Assembly: GCF_030445035.2 (NCBI RefSeq)
Contig: NC_080690.1
Span: 34,002,796 to 34,066,795 of the forward strand
DNA: 64,000 nt
Direction: 5' to 3'
From: Dasypus novemcinctus
Lineage: Eukaryota > Chordata > Mammalia > Cingulata > Dasypodidae
Shown one piece after another: positions 1 to 51,015 of this stretch. The translations under genes were made by a program, and so were the position numbers. The stretch's first letter is position 1. Every line of letters starts with the position of its first letter. Under the pieces are notes generated by a model. The model had not been told where the DNA came from. It did not search any database and was given only the letters and a program-made list of their open reading frames with translations.

Positions 1-1173
1 GCCCAGCTCCCTCCGGAGCAGATGAGCTGTGCCTGACGAGTTCAGCCAGCCAATCGGTCTCCGTCTCTGAATAGCACCAGCAAGCCCTGGGGAAGGAAAG
101 GAACTGTGGGCTTTTGTAAGTGGCCAGGGAACCCAAATGCTTTTGGTCTTCGCAGTGAGATGACCTGAGAACTGCGTCCTTTAGGTTCTAATCCCAAGGA
201 GGAGACTTTAGCCTTCATGACTAAGTGGACCTTGCAGTGACCTCAGAGGAGGCTGACCAAACCTAGGTCCCTCTCCATCCCCGTGCCACTGGAGAAGGCA
301 GGGCCAAGCAAATCACCACACAACTCGCCTGGCTGCTCTTCTCTTATGTCTAGAGCTATAAATGTCCTTTCAGGGCTCAACATCCTCTGGCTTTTGAACA
401 TTCCACTCTGACACTCATGGCACACTGGGAGTGTCTGTATTAACCCAAACACCCTTACCTGAGCCAGGTATAAGTCCCTTCCCATCCCCATCTTCCCTGG
501 CTTCTCTCCCACCTTTGAAGCCCTCCTCAACCCTCTCCTCCACTTGCTCCGACCTGTCTCTTACTGGTGGTCCTTCTCCCCTGTCCTTTCACCCAGCCTT
601 GGGATGGCATGGGACCCCTGTGGCTGATCCTTTCCCCAATCTTGTCATCCTTACAACCCTTCTTTGCTTCCCCCTGCCTGAAAACTTTGTCCTCCATCTT
701 CAACCAAACCTGAAATTTAACATGCTTACAGAAGGCTCCTTGAATCTTGCCCCTCTTCTGAAGCTCTTTCTTGACACTTCCACCCAGTCGATATCCCTTC
801 TCACATGTTTTGTTAGTTCCCTTCCCTTCCCTGTGGGATGAGCTGGGAAAATATAACTGGTGCCCAAGACTGGCCTTATTCCAAATCATCCTGTTATGTA
901 GAGGAAAGCAGGTCACAAAGGAAAAGTCTAGACTGTTTTTCAAATTGAGCCTCACCACTCATAGTGGGTTCTAAAATAATTTTAGTGGATTGTGACCAAC
1001 ATTAAAACAAGAAAAGGAAGATAAAAGTATCAGAGTACATCACCCATAGTAAGGGTGAGTGTTGTTTTGTGACATTTTTGCTTCAGTTTTTGGTGTATTT
1101 GTGTTCCAAGTCTCAATGTAAAATATATTTCTTCCTGGGGGTTGCAGCCAAAAAAGTTTGAAAGTCCCTGGTC
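1..1173. other. Region 3' of SLC12A3 with no recognised gene
   Basis: No coding exon, RNA gene or clear repeat family was recognised. Human HERPUD1 would lie further left. Open frames here have no domain or splice support. Confidence 0.5.
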
Positions 1174-1190
1174 AAAAGAATGAACCAAGT

Positions 1191-2349
1191 TCCCCCCAGC
1201 ATGGGACATGACTGCCGGGGATAAGCCTCCCTGGCACTGAGGGATTACTACCAGTCACTAACTAGTGATTCGACTATAAAAAGACCTTGAATAAAAGGGG
1301 GAAATGGTAAAGACAAATGAGTTTATATGGCTAAGAGTCTTCAAAAAAGAGTCGGGAGGTCATCAGAGGGGTCACGTTTACACACGCCTCAGCAGGATCC
1401 CAGAGACAGCCAACCCCAGGTACCAGTGATCCTGAGGGCTACAGAGACACACAGGTTCTATGGTCATAGCAGATGGCTCTGGAATTCAGTGCCTTGTCAG
1501 TGGGTCCTACTTTGTAATTTGTGTTTCTGAGTGTGATGGAGTTGGACTCAGATGTGACCTTTCCACACATGACTTTTCTGTCACTTTTACTGAACCTGTG
1601 GTTGGCAGGAGGGTTGATGTATATTCAAGAGACTTGAATCTCTGGATTGGCCATGTGCCAGCTGGGCCCTGAGCCTCAGCAGAGTTGCAACTCCTACTCT
1701 CTGGTTCATTGGACTTACCCAGGTCAGCTATCAAAGAGGTGAAGTCGGTTAACCACCACACCAGGGAACCAAGAGTGCCTAAAACTCCAAGCAGGAGAAT
1801 CTCATCCATCAACCATGTGGGATCTAAACCCCCTCTCTATATAGAGGTGAAGTGGACATCGCCATCCCAGGGCCCTCAGGATGGAGGAATAAAATATGGA
1901 TTAGAGTGGACTTACTGGTATTCTACTATAGAACTATTGTGACTAATAATGGAAGAAACTGTAGCACTGTTGTGGAGAAAGTGGCCACAGTAGTTGCTGA
2001 GGGCAGGGAGAGGGAAGAAGAGATGCGATGTGGGGGCATTTTCAGGACTTGGAGTTGTCCTAAACGATATTGCTGGGATAGATGCTGGACATTATATATC
2101 CTGCCATAACTCACTGAAAGTACTGGGGGAGAGTGTAAACTACAATGTAAACTATAATCCATGCAGTGCAGCAGTGCTCCAAAATGTAGTTACCAAATGC
2201 AATGAATGTGCCACAATGATGAAAGAAATTGTTGATGTGGAAGGAGTGGGGGGAGTGGGATGGGGAGTACATGGGAACCTCTTATATTTTTTAATGTAAC
2301 ATTTTTTGTTATCTATGTATCTTCAAAAAAAAACAAAAAATTTTTTTAA
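1191..2349 (+). mobile_element. Poly(A)-tailed retroposon insertion with 17-nt target-site duplications
   Basis: The segment ends in an A-rich tail (about 2325-2349) and is flanked by AAAAGAATGAACCAAGT (1174-1190) and AAAAGAATGATCCAAGT (2350-2366), one mismatch in 17. This is the signature of L1-type target-primed insertion. The body is not a DAS-SINE and has no long open frame. It resembles a repeat I recall as common in armadillo DNA, possibly an L1 3' region, but I cannot name the family. It lies antisense to SLC12A3, inside or just past its 3' UTR. Confidence 0.7.
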
Positions 2350-2910
2350 AAAAGAATGATCCAAGTCACTGAAGACCCGGCTACTGAAGGTGAAGGGAGT
2401 GAGGGTGGTTAAAGAGACCTGCATTATTACGGAGGCTCAAAAGGCTTTGCCTTCCTCAGAGCTCCTGGAAGTCACACAGTTACAGACTCCCACTTTCCCA
2501 ACTCTTGGAGGAAGGGGGCCCAGTTTGGGGGTGACTACCAGGGAAGGTCTGTAGAAACTGTGAGATTCAGACCCAGCACTCTGACTCAAATTCACATACA
2601 AATAAAAAGCTGAAATCTTAATTAGTTGTAATCAAGACCAAAAGAAAACTCGAAAGGAGTATGGATCTTTGAGAGCCTTCCCTGCATCTCCATCTGCTAC
2701 TTCTCCAGTCCATAAAATCAAAGCCCAGGGGACTTGTCCAGTGCAAGGGATCCAGCCAAAGTTTGGAAATCTGTCAGCGTCTTCCGTCGATCACCAGATG
2801 CTACCACTTAAAATGCAACATAACATGAGTCCAGTCTCTGGAATGGAGCCGGCCAGGTTCCAGTGCATTCCACACAACCTTGGCTTTGGGCAGGGGTGGT
2901 CAGGCTGCAG
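2290..2910 (-). other. SLC12A3 3' UTR candidate region
   Basis: Downstream of the stop there is no AATAAA or ATTAAA on the minus strand until ATTAAA at 2290-2295, which lies inside an inserted retroposon. The true UTR end may use a non-canonical signal nearer the stop, or lie further left. Confidence 0.35.
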
Positions 2911-41823
<38,913 letters not shown>

Positions 41824-41876
41824 GGTGGCACTGGGTGTCAGGGGAGGGCCCGGGTCGGCAGGGACGCGCGGGGAGG

Positions 41877-41883
41877 CTTTATA
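41877..41883 (-). promoter_or_regulatory. SLC12A3 TATA box
   Basis: Minus-strand TATAAAG, 54-60 nt upstream of the ATG. A start site 25-30 nt downstream would give a 5' UTR of only about 25-30 nt, in keeping with the short leader of this gene in other mammals as I recall it. The surrounding 41.5-42.1 kb is GC- and CpG-rich. Confidence 0.6.
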
Positions 41884-43654
41884 GGCTGGGCCCGCGGCAG
41901 GGGGAGGCAGGAGGCTGGCCCAAACCGCCCGCGGCTGGCGAGCAGGGTGGGGGGCGGGAGCGCGTGCCCGGTGCTGTCCTGCCCGTTTGATGGCTGAGAT
42001 CGTGGCCCACTTGGCACAGGGAGGGAGCCGGACTCAGGGCGGGCGTGGGGGGCCAGCCCAGGTCCTCGGGGGCTCTTCTGAGTCGGGCCCAGCAGCGTTG
42101 CCCAGCCAAGGGCCCGGGAAGGAGCAGAATCCCCAGAGGGGCCCCAGGGACGCCGCCGCTCCACGGTGGTCTCGTTTTAGTACATGGGCCGGTATTTTTT
42201 GAAGAGATAAATGACAGGTGGCTACATATCCACATTAGTCTCTCTTCCTCCGTCCTCTGCCCCGCACTGTGTGTGTCTTTACAGAGACCTCCCGTATCTC
42301 CAGCCGTGGGTGCCTGGGCCCCCGAACCCGAGCTCAGCAGGTCTGAGATGTGGACCCTGGGCTCTCAGCCTGCACCCCGGCCTCGCTCCCCTGGCCTTGC
42401 CTGCAGGGCCACCGGGTCATAAAGCCCAGGGCTCCGCTGCCTCCCTTCCAAGCCGTCTCAGCAGAGCTCCGCGGCCCCCGCGGGCGGGCCGGGTGGGGCC
42501 CATGTGGCTGGGGGCCGAGCAGCGGTGCCTTGAGTGCTCAGGGTGGCGGGGGCAAGGCGCTCAGCACTGGGGGCTGCTGGGCCCTTCCAGTGCCAGGTGT
42601 GGGGGGGATCTGAGTTGGGGGGAGAATAAACAGAGGTGGGCCAGGATTTGGAGAGCTGAGTTGGGCCATGCTGCCCGACGCCCCTGCAGGGGAGAAGGAC
42701 ATCCCCCCACTGCGGCCAGGACTCTGGGCCAGCCCCGGCCACGGCCTCCGCCCTCCCCACCCCCGAGGCGGCAGCCAATGCCTGATGGTGGTAGGGAGAA
42801 CGCCTGGTCCCCTCCCCCAGCTCTGAAGGGCCCTCCCAGCCCCTAGCCCTCTGAGGAACGTCCACACTCTCCTGAGGGTCAGTCTGCCCCTGGGCACAAA
42901 ACCTGTGACCTCTGGGGATGGGGCTGCCTGGGGGCCACAAGCAAGTCTCTGGTCTCTGTCACCTCTGCTGAGACTCTTCTTTCAGTCACCTGACACCTCT
43001 ATTGGGAGCCCACCCTGCCACGGGTGGCCGCAGGGGCCAGGCACAGGGCGGCAGCTGCTGTGCCTGCCGTCACGGTGCTGCCAAGTTAGTGGGGAAATGC
43101 CATGGGAACAGTCCAGCCCAGCGTGTGCTCAGGGCAGTGGTGAGAGAGATGCCCCTGGGGGTGGGTCAGGGTGGGCACAGACAGGGAAGGCTTCCTGGAG
43201 GAGGGGGCCCTGGCCTGAGTCCTGGAGGATGAGGAGGGCACCCTCAGTGGTCTCGAGGCCACGGCCAGCCTTGGGCATCGGAGCTTGGCTTGTGCTCAGG
43301 CTTCAGTCCTTCTCGGGCAGGACATGGAGGGACACGTCTCTCCTCTGTCCCCAGCCCTGCCTCTGCAGGCCTGGGCTCTGAGAGCTCACTCAGGGCCCCA
43401 CCGGTGATAGAGAAGCCCCAGGCGGCCCGCTGGCTCCTGCCGCCCGGAGGGGCCCAGGACAGGCAGCAAAGGGGCAGGTGGAAACGCTCAGACAGTATTC
43501 CCGGGTGGCAAGAGGGGGTGGCCCCCTGAAACGAAGGTGATGGAACCGAGGTGCATCGTGGACCTGTTTCCACACCTAAGTGCCTTCTTCTGGGGTGTGG
43601 ACCCTGGCTCTCATCCACCTTGCTGGAATGTACGCCCACCAGGGCAGGGATCGG

Positions 43655-43735
43655 GGCCTGTTTTGTCCTCTGATAATCCCAGTGACAAAACACCATTTAG
43701 TAGGTGCTCCATAAATGCCTGTAGAATGAGTAACA
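43655..43735. repeat. L2-like fragment
   Basis: CATTTAGTAGGTGCTCCATA and AATGCCTGTAGAATGAGTAA resemble an L2 3' end. Intergenic, upstream of SLC12A3. Confidence 0.5.
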
Positions 43736-44774
43736 GAAAGGACCTGAAATGAAAGAGGGCAAAGAGCTGCTGCCACGGAAACCCTTGGCGGACAGATTTA
43801 CTGGGAGGGGAAGGTGGGGGGGGGGTGAAAGGGGAGCTGTGGGGTTCTCCCAGTCCAGGATTCTGCCTTGGATGGCAGCTTCTCCTTGCCCGGTGCACCT
43901 TTTCTCACGGTTCAAATATTTAACATATGCATTAACTTTTTAAAAAGAATGTTCCCCGAGGCTCAGCTGTACCTACCTGTTCTCTGCATTTCCATCCCCT
44001 CCTAACAGAGGCACCCACAGGAGTGTGGCCCCCATACAGGGCCAGCTGCCAGTGGGGGTGAAGGTGAGAAGTCCAGACCAAGGCCCCCCAGCCATGGTCA
44101 ATTTTCCACCTGCCCTACAGCCCCCCATCCCTGTTTTGGGGGGGCGGTGGGTTGCTGAGTTACTCATTCCCTCCGATGGGACGCACGAGGCAGATCTTAT
44201 CACCCTCTGCTCTTAAATTGCCCCTCCTGCCCAACATCCTTTATGCCACTCCTATACACCCTGTCCCTGGGCCACTTCGGAAAATTCCTGATTAAGATCT
44301 TGAGAGAAGGGGCTGGAAGGGGCCAGTCACCCAGGGGCGATTCGCAGCAGCACAGGCGTCCCGAGCAGAGTGAGGGGTCATGAATTTGCTGGGGGGCCTG
44401 GGCAAGTCACTTCATTTCTCTCTGCCACACTTCGGCCGAGTCAGCTGCAGGGTCTCTTCCAGCCTGGGGGGGAACACTTGCTGCTTCAAGCAGCTTTCTC
44501 CTTCCCGTGGCACTTTTCTGGGGTGGGATGGGGTTGAAGTAGACTTCCTCGTAGGGCTTACAAATGGAACAAGTGGAAGGGATTGTCAGAGGGGGATTCT
44601 TGTACTTGGTTGGGAATTCAGCCAGTTTCAGAAATGCCCCAGAGGCGTTCTTCCTGTGGGGTGGGGAGGCTGTGGGTCACACGTGCGGCCACCTCCCAGG
44701 CCTGCACCTCCAGAAGAACCCGGCCAGGTGGCCCCCAGAGGCCTTCAGGTCAGGGCTGAGGACTCAGAACGACA

Positions 44775-44885
44775 TGTACCTTGAGCAAAGCATCTCACGT
44801 CTGTCCATTTCTGTGACTTTGAGCAAGTCACCTAATGTCTGTGAGCCTTGGTTTCCTTGTCTGTGAAGTGGACATGTTACCTGCA
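44775..44885 (-). repeat. MIR-like fragment
   Basis: TGACTTTGAGCAAGTCACCT, CTGTGAGCCTTGGTTTCCTT and GTCTGTGAAGTGGACAT are the reverse of the MIR core. Confidence 0.65.
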
Positions 44886-45417
44886 GCAGCGTCAGTAACT
44901 TCTCATCTCTCCAGGGTCAGCCCTGGACCCAGGTAAAGGTGGACTGAATGGCTGGGGGCCCTGCATCTCCGGCTTTGCAGGAGGGTGGACAGGGGCAGTA
45001 AAAGGAATGGACAGACTCGAAACCCTGGAGAGAGGTGCTGAAATGGCAAGGACAGTAGGGCCTCCTGTCTGCACGGCCGCAGAGGCATCCCAGCACTTAG
45101 GCGCACCTCCTGTGTACCAGGCGCTGGAATGCACAGCCTCGCCTGGCAGGCAGAGCTGCTGAGAGATAATGGCAACCAGTGGGCAGGAGCAGAGGAGGAA
45201 GGCTGCCCCCGAGAGGGAGAGGGAATCGGTGGTGGTGTGGGTGAGGGAAGGATGGGTGGAGGGGATTCTGGTGGAAGGAATGGCATGTGTGGGGCATGGA
45301 GTGTGGAAAGGGCATTTAGCGCCAGGGACGCAGTGGGTGGGGTTGGAGCATGGGTTGCTGTGGGAGCAGGAAGGAGGGAAGACACGGTGGGGGAGGAGGC
45401 TGAAAGGGACAGACTGT

Positions 45418-45562
45418 TTTTTTATTCCACACATTTATTGAGCGCCTCCTGAACACCAGGCCCTGTGCCAGGCAGTGGAGGCACAGCAGGGAACAAGACA
45501 AAGGCCCTGCCCCCCTGGAGCTCACATTCTAGTGGGAGAGACAGACAATAAACAAGCATTGT
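45418..45562 (+). repeat. L2-like LINE 3' fragment
   Basis: CACACATTTATTGAGCGCCT, CCAGGCCCTGTGCCAGGCA, GGAGCTCACATTCTAGTGGG and AGACAATAAAC follow the L2 3'-end consensus as I recall it. Confidence 0.65.
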
Positions 45563-46339
45563 TTAGTTGTTACAATAACACTGCGTGATGAGCGCTGTCA
45601 AGAAAACAAAGCAGAGCAGACGACAGTGGGTGCAGGGAGGGTGAGAGATTTGAGCTGAGCTCCGAGGAGGAGCCACTGGGTGCAGTGTGGCAACAGGGAG
45701 GGGGACCAGCAGGGGCAGAGACCCTCTGGCTCTGTGCTTGGGGCTTCCAGAGCAGCAAGGAGCCAGTGTGGCGGGAGCACAGCAGGTCAGGAGTTTCACT
45801 CTATTCTAAGCATCATGGCCCAGTTATAGTTTTCAAGATCACTGGCTGAGAGACAAGGCAAGACCAGTCAGGGGCCACTGTGGGCGCAAGAGCTGGGCCA
45901 GGGGAGTAGCTGTGGGTGTGGCCGGGTGCTGGGCTGTGCTGGGGCTCTACTGTATTCTGAAGGCCAAGCCAGCAGAAGCAGCAGATGGATGCGTGTGGGG
46001 CAGGGGTGGTGCCTTTTCTGAGCTGGGAAGCCTGGCAGAAAGAGCCTTGAATGCCAGGCTATGGAGCTTAGGCCTTGCTGTGGGGGGACCAGGTGACATC
46101 TGGTTCTGGAAAGCTGGTCGGGTGACAGTGGTGTGGTGGCAATAAGGTCGGGAGGGCCGGGAGGCAGCTATGGCGGCAGTCAGGCAAGCGCAGCCCCAGC
46201 TGAGCGCTTTAGGGCTCGCCCCTGCCTGTGCAGTTGAAACCGCGCATCACCTGGGGGCACTCTGACAGCTGCGGAAGCCGGAAGCCGCAGCCCCACACCT
46301 GGAGGTCCATGAGCCTGGGGGTGGGAAGTGGGCTGGGAA

Positions 46340-46353
46340 GGGGGGGGGGGGGG
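46340..46353. repeat. Poly(G) run
   Basis: A run of 14 G just before the SINE at 46381; possible assembly length error. Confidence 0.85.
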
Positions 46354-46380
46354 CGTCAATAGCTTTTAAAAGCTCCCCAG

Positions 46381-46461
46381 AAGTGGATGTAGCTCAGTGG
46401 TTGAGCACCTGCTTCCCATGTACAGGTCCTGAGTTCAATCTCTGGTACCTCCTAAAAAAAA
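46381..46461 (+). mobile_element. DAS-SINE, short type, perfect target-site duplication
   Basis: Only the tRNA-like head (GATGTAGCTCAGTGGTTGAG, B box GAGTTCAATCTC) and poly(A) tail. AAAAGCTCCCCAG flanks it on both sides (46368-46380 and 46462-46474). It lies about 140 bp from mir-138-2. Confidence 0.92.
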
Positions 46462-46597
46462 AAAAGCTCCCCAGGTGATTCTGAGGAGGAGGCAGGAATC
46501 CAGTGGCTAAAGGGAACAATCTCACACACAGACCCTGCCCCGCACCCGCGACCGTGCGTCCGGTAGTCCCTCGAGGCTCGCCTGGAGAGGATAGGTA

Positions 46598-46681
46598 TGA
46601 TGCAACCCTGGTGTCGTGAAATAGCCGGGTAAGAGGATGCGCTGCTCGTCGGCCTGATTCACAACACCAGCTGCAGCACCG
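46598..46681 (-). ncRNA. MIR138-2: mir-138-2 microRNA hairpin
   Basis: The 84-nt minus-strand segment matches the human mir-138-2 precursor as I recall it, with one difference at position 3 (U to G). The 5p arm, miR-138-5p, spans 46650-46672 and begins AGCTGGTGTTGTG; its seed GCTGGTG is intact. The 3p arm spans 46604-46625 and begins GCTATTTCACGACACC. The arms pair GGTGTTGTGAA with TTTCACGACACC across a loop containing GACGAGCAGCGC. In human mir-138-2 lies between NUP93 and SLC12A3 in the same orientation, exactly as here, about 5 kb upstream of SLC12A3. miR-138 is best known from neurons, where it acts on dendritic spine size. Host transcript and promoter are not visible. Confidence 0.95.
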
Positions 46682-48109
46682 ATACCAGAACTCGGGCGGC
46701 TTCCTCCTCCCGGTGTCACTCCGCGGCTCTCAGGACGGATGGTGCAAACTTCCTCGCTGACCAACGGCCGCTCTGGGCCAGTGCCAGGCCAGGGTCTAGG
46801 GCTGTGAACGACGGAGGTTGGGTCCCTGCCCGCCAGGGGCTCACAGACTGGATATTAGGGGGGAAAGGGAAGCAGACATGAAAGCCCAAACGGTGCAGGG
46901 GGAGCAGAGGGATGGTGGGGGCGCCCAACACTGGGAGGCTGGGGAGACCAGAGGCTGGACTGCCAGCTCTCCACTAACCAAGACTAAGGAGCTGGGCTTC
47001 CCAGAGCCTTGCAGAGCACGTAGTGTTTCTACGGCAATCCTGTCCTTCTACCTAGACAATATTATAGCAGTTGCACACTAAAATAACTTGAAGCTACTGG
47101 CAGCTAAAGCAAAAAGGGAAACATGCATTTAAGATAATTCATTTTCATTGTTAACGGAAGGACTCATGGTTTTTTCCTTCCTGGTCAGACTTGATTTTTA
47201 AAACCTATTGATCCAACACTTGTTCCATGGGGAACTGAGAGAATGTAATAGCTATAATCTGGGTGCTTTGGAAGAGACACAGAAGGATGAGGCATCATTG
47301 CTGTCCTCAAAGAGCACATCTCAAGGTCCACCAGAGGAGGTAAGACAATAGTCACAACCCAAGGATGAAGTGGCACATTTCTAGATAAAATGTGACACGG
47401 GTTCAGAGAAGGGATGATTTCTTCTGGCTGGGGTCAAGGGTAGAGTGGGGTTTATGAAACAGCACAGTTAGAATAAAGGCAAGAAGAGACAGGTCATCAT
47501 TTAAGGGAGGAAAGAGCCCTATGTTAGCTTGGAGCTTCCTGACAGCCAAGGCAAAAATGGGAATCATGATCAGTAGTTACTATCTGACAAAAGAGAGATT
47601 TAACTTTTCCCTCCTCCTCTTCTCATAAAAAAAACTAAATCTCCATCAACCCTTTGCCCCTCCAACCAGACTTAGCCAAGAAGACTTCCAGTAAGGAGTG
47701 GCCTGAGCTTGGGGCCAAGTACATCAATGCAAATGGAAGCAGTAATTCTAACAAAAGTTCAGTCTGGCAATAACAGAAATAACTAAGTATTCCTCCACCC
47801 CGATAACCATGCCAATGTGCTTTCTCTCTCTCAAATGGCCAAGGATGACCCCTTGACCCCCAAATCTTTGATCTTTAAATACACCTTTAGCTTTTTTTTT
47901 TTTTTTTGCTTGGCCATTTTGCTTGATTTTTACATTCCACAGTGTATTTCTAATCAGAACACTCTTTAATGGGCTTTTTGGAGACTGGGAGCCTCTGAGT
48001 TGCTCCAGCAGCAGGTACCAGGGGGTCTGAAATTGCAGAGGTGCTTTGAAGAGCTCAGCTCCCGACCCTACCCCAAGCTGGGCCCAGCCATGGACATATA
48101 GAAGGAGCC

Positions 48110-48330
48110 GGAAGGATGTGAGCCAACGGAGTCCTGGGACCCGGTCCCAGTTCTGTACCACCTACCTTATGACCTCAGGCCTGTCCCTGTGTGCCTGCTT
48201 CATCGTCCACCAAATGGAGATAATTCCACCCAGTCAATGAGTTTTTGATGATCAAGGGAGGGAGCTTGGAAAAGAAGCACTTTGGAGGACATTAATGATG
48301 CTCTGCAAATATAAACGATGCTTTTATTTA
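48110..48330 (-). repeat. MIR-like fragment
   Basis: TATGACCTCAGGCCTGTCCC, then TTCATCGTCCACCAAATGGA and GATAATTCCACCCAG give a degraded reverse MIR. Confidence 0.45.
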
Positions 48331-49384
48331 GTTGGTTTGCCCCAGGCCTTAGCTACCAGAAAAGACAAGTGGGAAAACCAACAAACCAACTCATTCCCAA
48401 CTGTATAAATAGTAATTCTGGGAAAGACAGCTGCTAAAGTTCATCTATTATAAAACAAGCAAAAGATAAGTGGGGGGAAGGAGAGGATCAGAAAGCAGAA
48501 ATCCAGAGGTGACTCCAGCTGTTTGCAGTCATCAGCACACAGGCTTGTGACACAAGCCAGGCATAAAAAAGCAGGACAACTCAGAATTCTATGAGCCCAG
48601 AGACGGAGAGGCCCTCCCACCTCAGTTGGTTGCCCCTTACCTCCTTATTATGCCAAAGCCAAGTTCCAAAGAATCTTCGGCCAGTGGTCACCCAGCACCC
48701 CCAAGGTTTGGTGCAAGATGACACTTGGCACTCGGGCTGCATTTGTACTCAAGCAGAGAGGGGCTGGATGTAAGAGGAACTCTCATTCCAGGCCTGGGTC
48801 CACAGTGGACCTTGGGACTCTGGCTGGGGCAGGTCCCATGGGGCGTGGAGCCCCACAGCAGGAAGTTTGACGGTCTTCCCCTTGGGAGCTCCCCAGTCAA
48901 GGCATGTGCCTGACGGTGGTGGACCCAGGAAGGCTGAGGGAGGTGGACACTGGGAAAGAACATCTCTGATGGACAGGGAATCAACCAGGGCCTGGCTGAG
49001 GTCAGAGTTGTCAGGTATTTGTTCTCTTGTGATCTTCTGGAAAATGTGCCTCACCACTATCACCACATACATCATGATGCTCCTCAACTGATGCTCTTTT
49101 TGCTGGTTGGCCAACTCACATCAGAAACCATGCGGACAGCTGGCTTTGATCTTGTGGGTGCACAGAGACAAGCTGACCCAGTGGGCCCAGGCACAAGGCA
49201 CAGAGCTTGCCATGCATTTCCCCCCCTAACCATTAGGTAGAAGCTTGCATCTTCCTATTAGTGCATCTCAGACATCCTATTGTTCATTGAAAACCTGTGC
49301 TTGTGGGGATGGGGCTTCACATTTAGAGAGGCCCAAGGCCTACTTCCTCACTCCCTGCTTTTCAGTCAGGACAAGGGTTCTGAC

Positions 49385-49545
49385 CCTGGCAAGGCATGAA
49401 AATGACTTGGGGAACTTTAAAAAAAATATCAGTCAGTGCCTAGGACAATTAAATCAGTAGCTCTGGGAGCAGGTGCTTAGAAATCAGTAGTTTGCAGAGC
49501 TTGCCACATGATTCTAATATGTGGGCAGGGTTGAGAACTGCAGAG
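49385..49545. repeat. MER5-like DNA transposon relic
   Basis: AATGACTTGGGGAACTTTAA, GCTCTGGGAGCAGGTGCTTA, CACATGATTCTAATATGTGG and GGTTGAGAACTGC match the MER5 pattern. Confidence 0.6.
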
Positions 49546-50474
49546 CTGGAGCTTATTATAAATGCTGTCTTGGCGGAAGGAAGGCAAGTTGACTAAAGCT
49601 GTGTGCAGCACAGAATCTCCCTCTTATCAATAGAGCTAATGCTGATACAGAGTTTTAAAAATTATTTTTTACATTGTAAAAGGTTTTTAAAGAGCTTTCT
49701 CCTCCTGGGAACACACATTAATATATAAGCTGGCCATCAGCCCTTTGCTGGATTCATTGGGTTTTGCCCAAGATAAGGCAGCCTTATTATCGTTATTTTG
49801 TACAAGCAAGTGCATGCTCCCAAATCAGACCCTCCCCTGACCACCTGGCCCATGGGCTGCCCCCCAGCCCCCACCTCTTGAATAAGGCAGATGTCTATAG
49901 TCAGGTTGCTGCCTGGCTGGGGGAAGGGCTGAACATGAGGCCTGGCAGGTCTTCACCTGGCCCCAGGGCCCCTCAACTCACCGGAGTCCTGCAGCTTCTT
50001 CTGCTCCAAGGTGGTAGGAGAGATGAGCAGCTGGCTAACACCGCTGGAGTGTGAGAAGCGGGCCAGCTGAGGCTGGGCCAAGAGGGGAGCTGGGGTTCAG
50101 TGCATCCTGGGTGAGCAGGGTGATCTCCAGGCATGCCAGCCACACCCACATGGCGTGCCCCCATCTCTGCAGGTCCCAATCTTCGTCACTTGCAGATGGT
50201 TCTCCCAACCCCCAGCTGCAGGGAATCCTGCCTTTGGGCTCCTACTTCATCTGCCCCTTTCTCAGAGCATTTCTTAATTCTTCCTATTTTATCATGGTGT
50301 GTCCATGCACACACACACCTACAGCTGCTTGTCGCTGTTCCCCAACCAGACTGTGAGCTTAAGAAAGTGGGGACTGTGTCTCGGTCCCCATAGTCCTCAG
50401 GCATGAGGCCCCTGGTGAGTGAATGAAGCTTTCTAGTCAGTGTGGGGAGAGCCACTTTTATAGAAGAGGCCCCT

Positions 50475-50595
50475 GTAAAACATAAGCTCCTGAAGAGCAG
50501 GGACCTCAGTCTGGTTCACCACTGTGACCCCAGGGCCTAAGAAAATGTCTGGCACAGAGTAGGCACTCAAACATCTGTTGACTGCATTCTCATTT
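50475..50595. repeat. L2-like fragment
   Basis: AAGCTCCTGAAGAGCAGGGA, then GTCTGGCACAGAGTAGGCAC and TCAAACATCTGTTGACTG, typical L2 3' sequence. Confidence 0.55.
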
Positions 50596-50844
50596 AGCAG
50601 TTGCTGAATAAAGAGAAACCACAGGTTGAATCTGGCTTGTCAGTGTCTGTCCCCTAATAGCAAACTTTTTGGCCTAGTCTCGTCTCTTGCATCAAAGTAG
50701 CTCTGCCTGGGGTCGGGGTGACTGATTCTACCCTGCACCTGTGTGAAACCTACTGCTGAAAGGCTGAAACCAAATGATAAAGGACATATCTTAGAGACCC
50801 ATCTAGGTGAGGCTGGGGGCAGAGTGGCGAAAATGAGCCAATAT

Positions 50845-51015
50845 TGAGGGCCCGCTGTGTGACAGGCATTAGGCAGGTGATGCAGTCAAATTAACTTAAC
50901 CTTCCCAAAAGGCTGACATAGTAGGAATTGGTGTCCCCACTTTACACACGAGCAAACTAGCTGCAGAGAGGAAGAGTGACTTGCCCTCAGTCACACCTAT
51001 CAGTGGTGAAGAAGG
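50845..51015 (+). repeat. MIR-like fragment
   Basis: GCTGTGTGACAGGCATTAGG, CCCACTTTACACACGAGCAA and GTGACTTGCCCTCAGTCACA occur in MIR order. Confidence 0.65.

Larger units (their letters stand above)
41884..46597. other. Intergenic, SLC12A3 5' flank
   Basis: No coding exon recognised. GC-rich next to the promoter, then scattered old repeats (L2- and MIR-like) and a short DAS-SINE at 46381. Any distal-tubule enhancer cannot be recognised from sequence alone. Confidence 0.5.

Noticed and set aside
1-1173. Last exon of HERPUD1 at the left edge
   Set aside because: Expected further left from human synteny, but no matching coding sequence was found on either strand.
1994-2299. 101-codon frame within the 1.16-kb insertion
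   Set aside because: No retroviral or LINE protein motif was visible, and the frame is closed on both sides; treated as non-coding repeat sequence.
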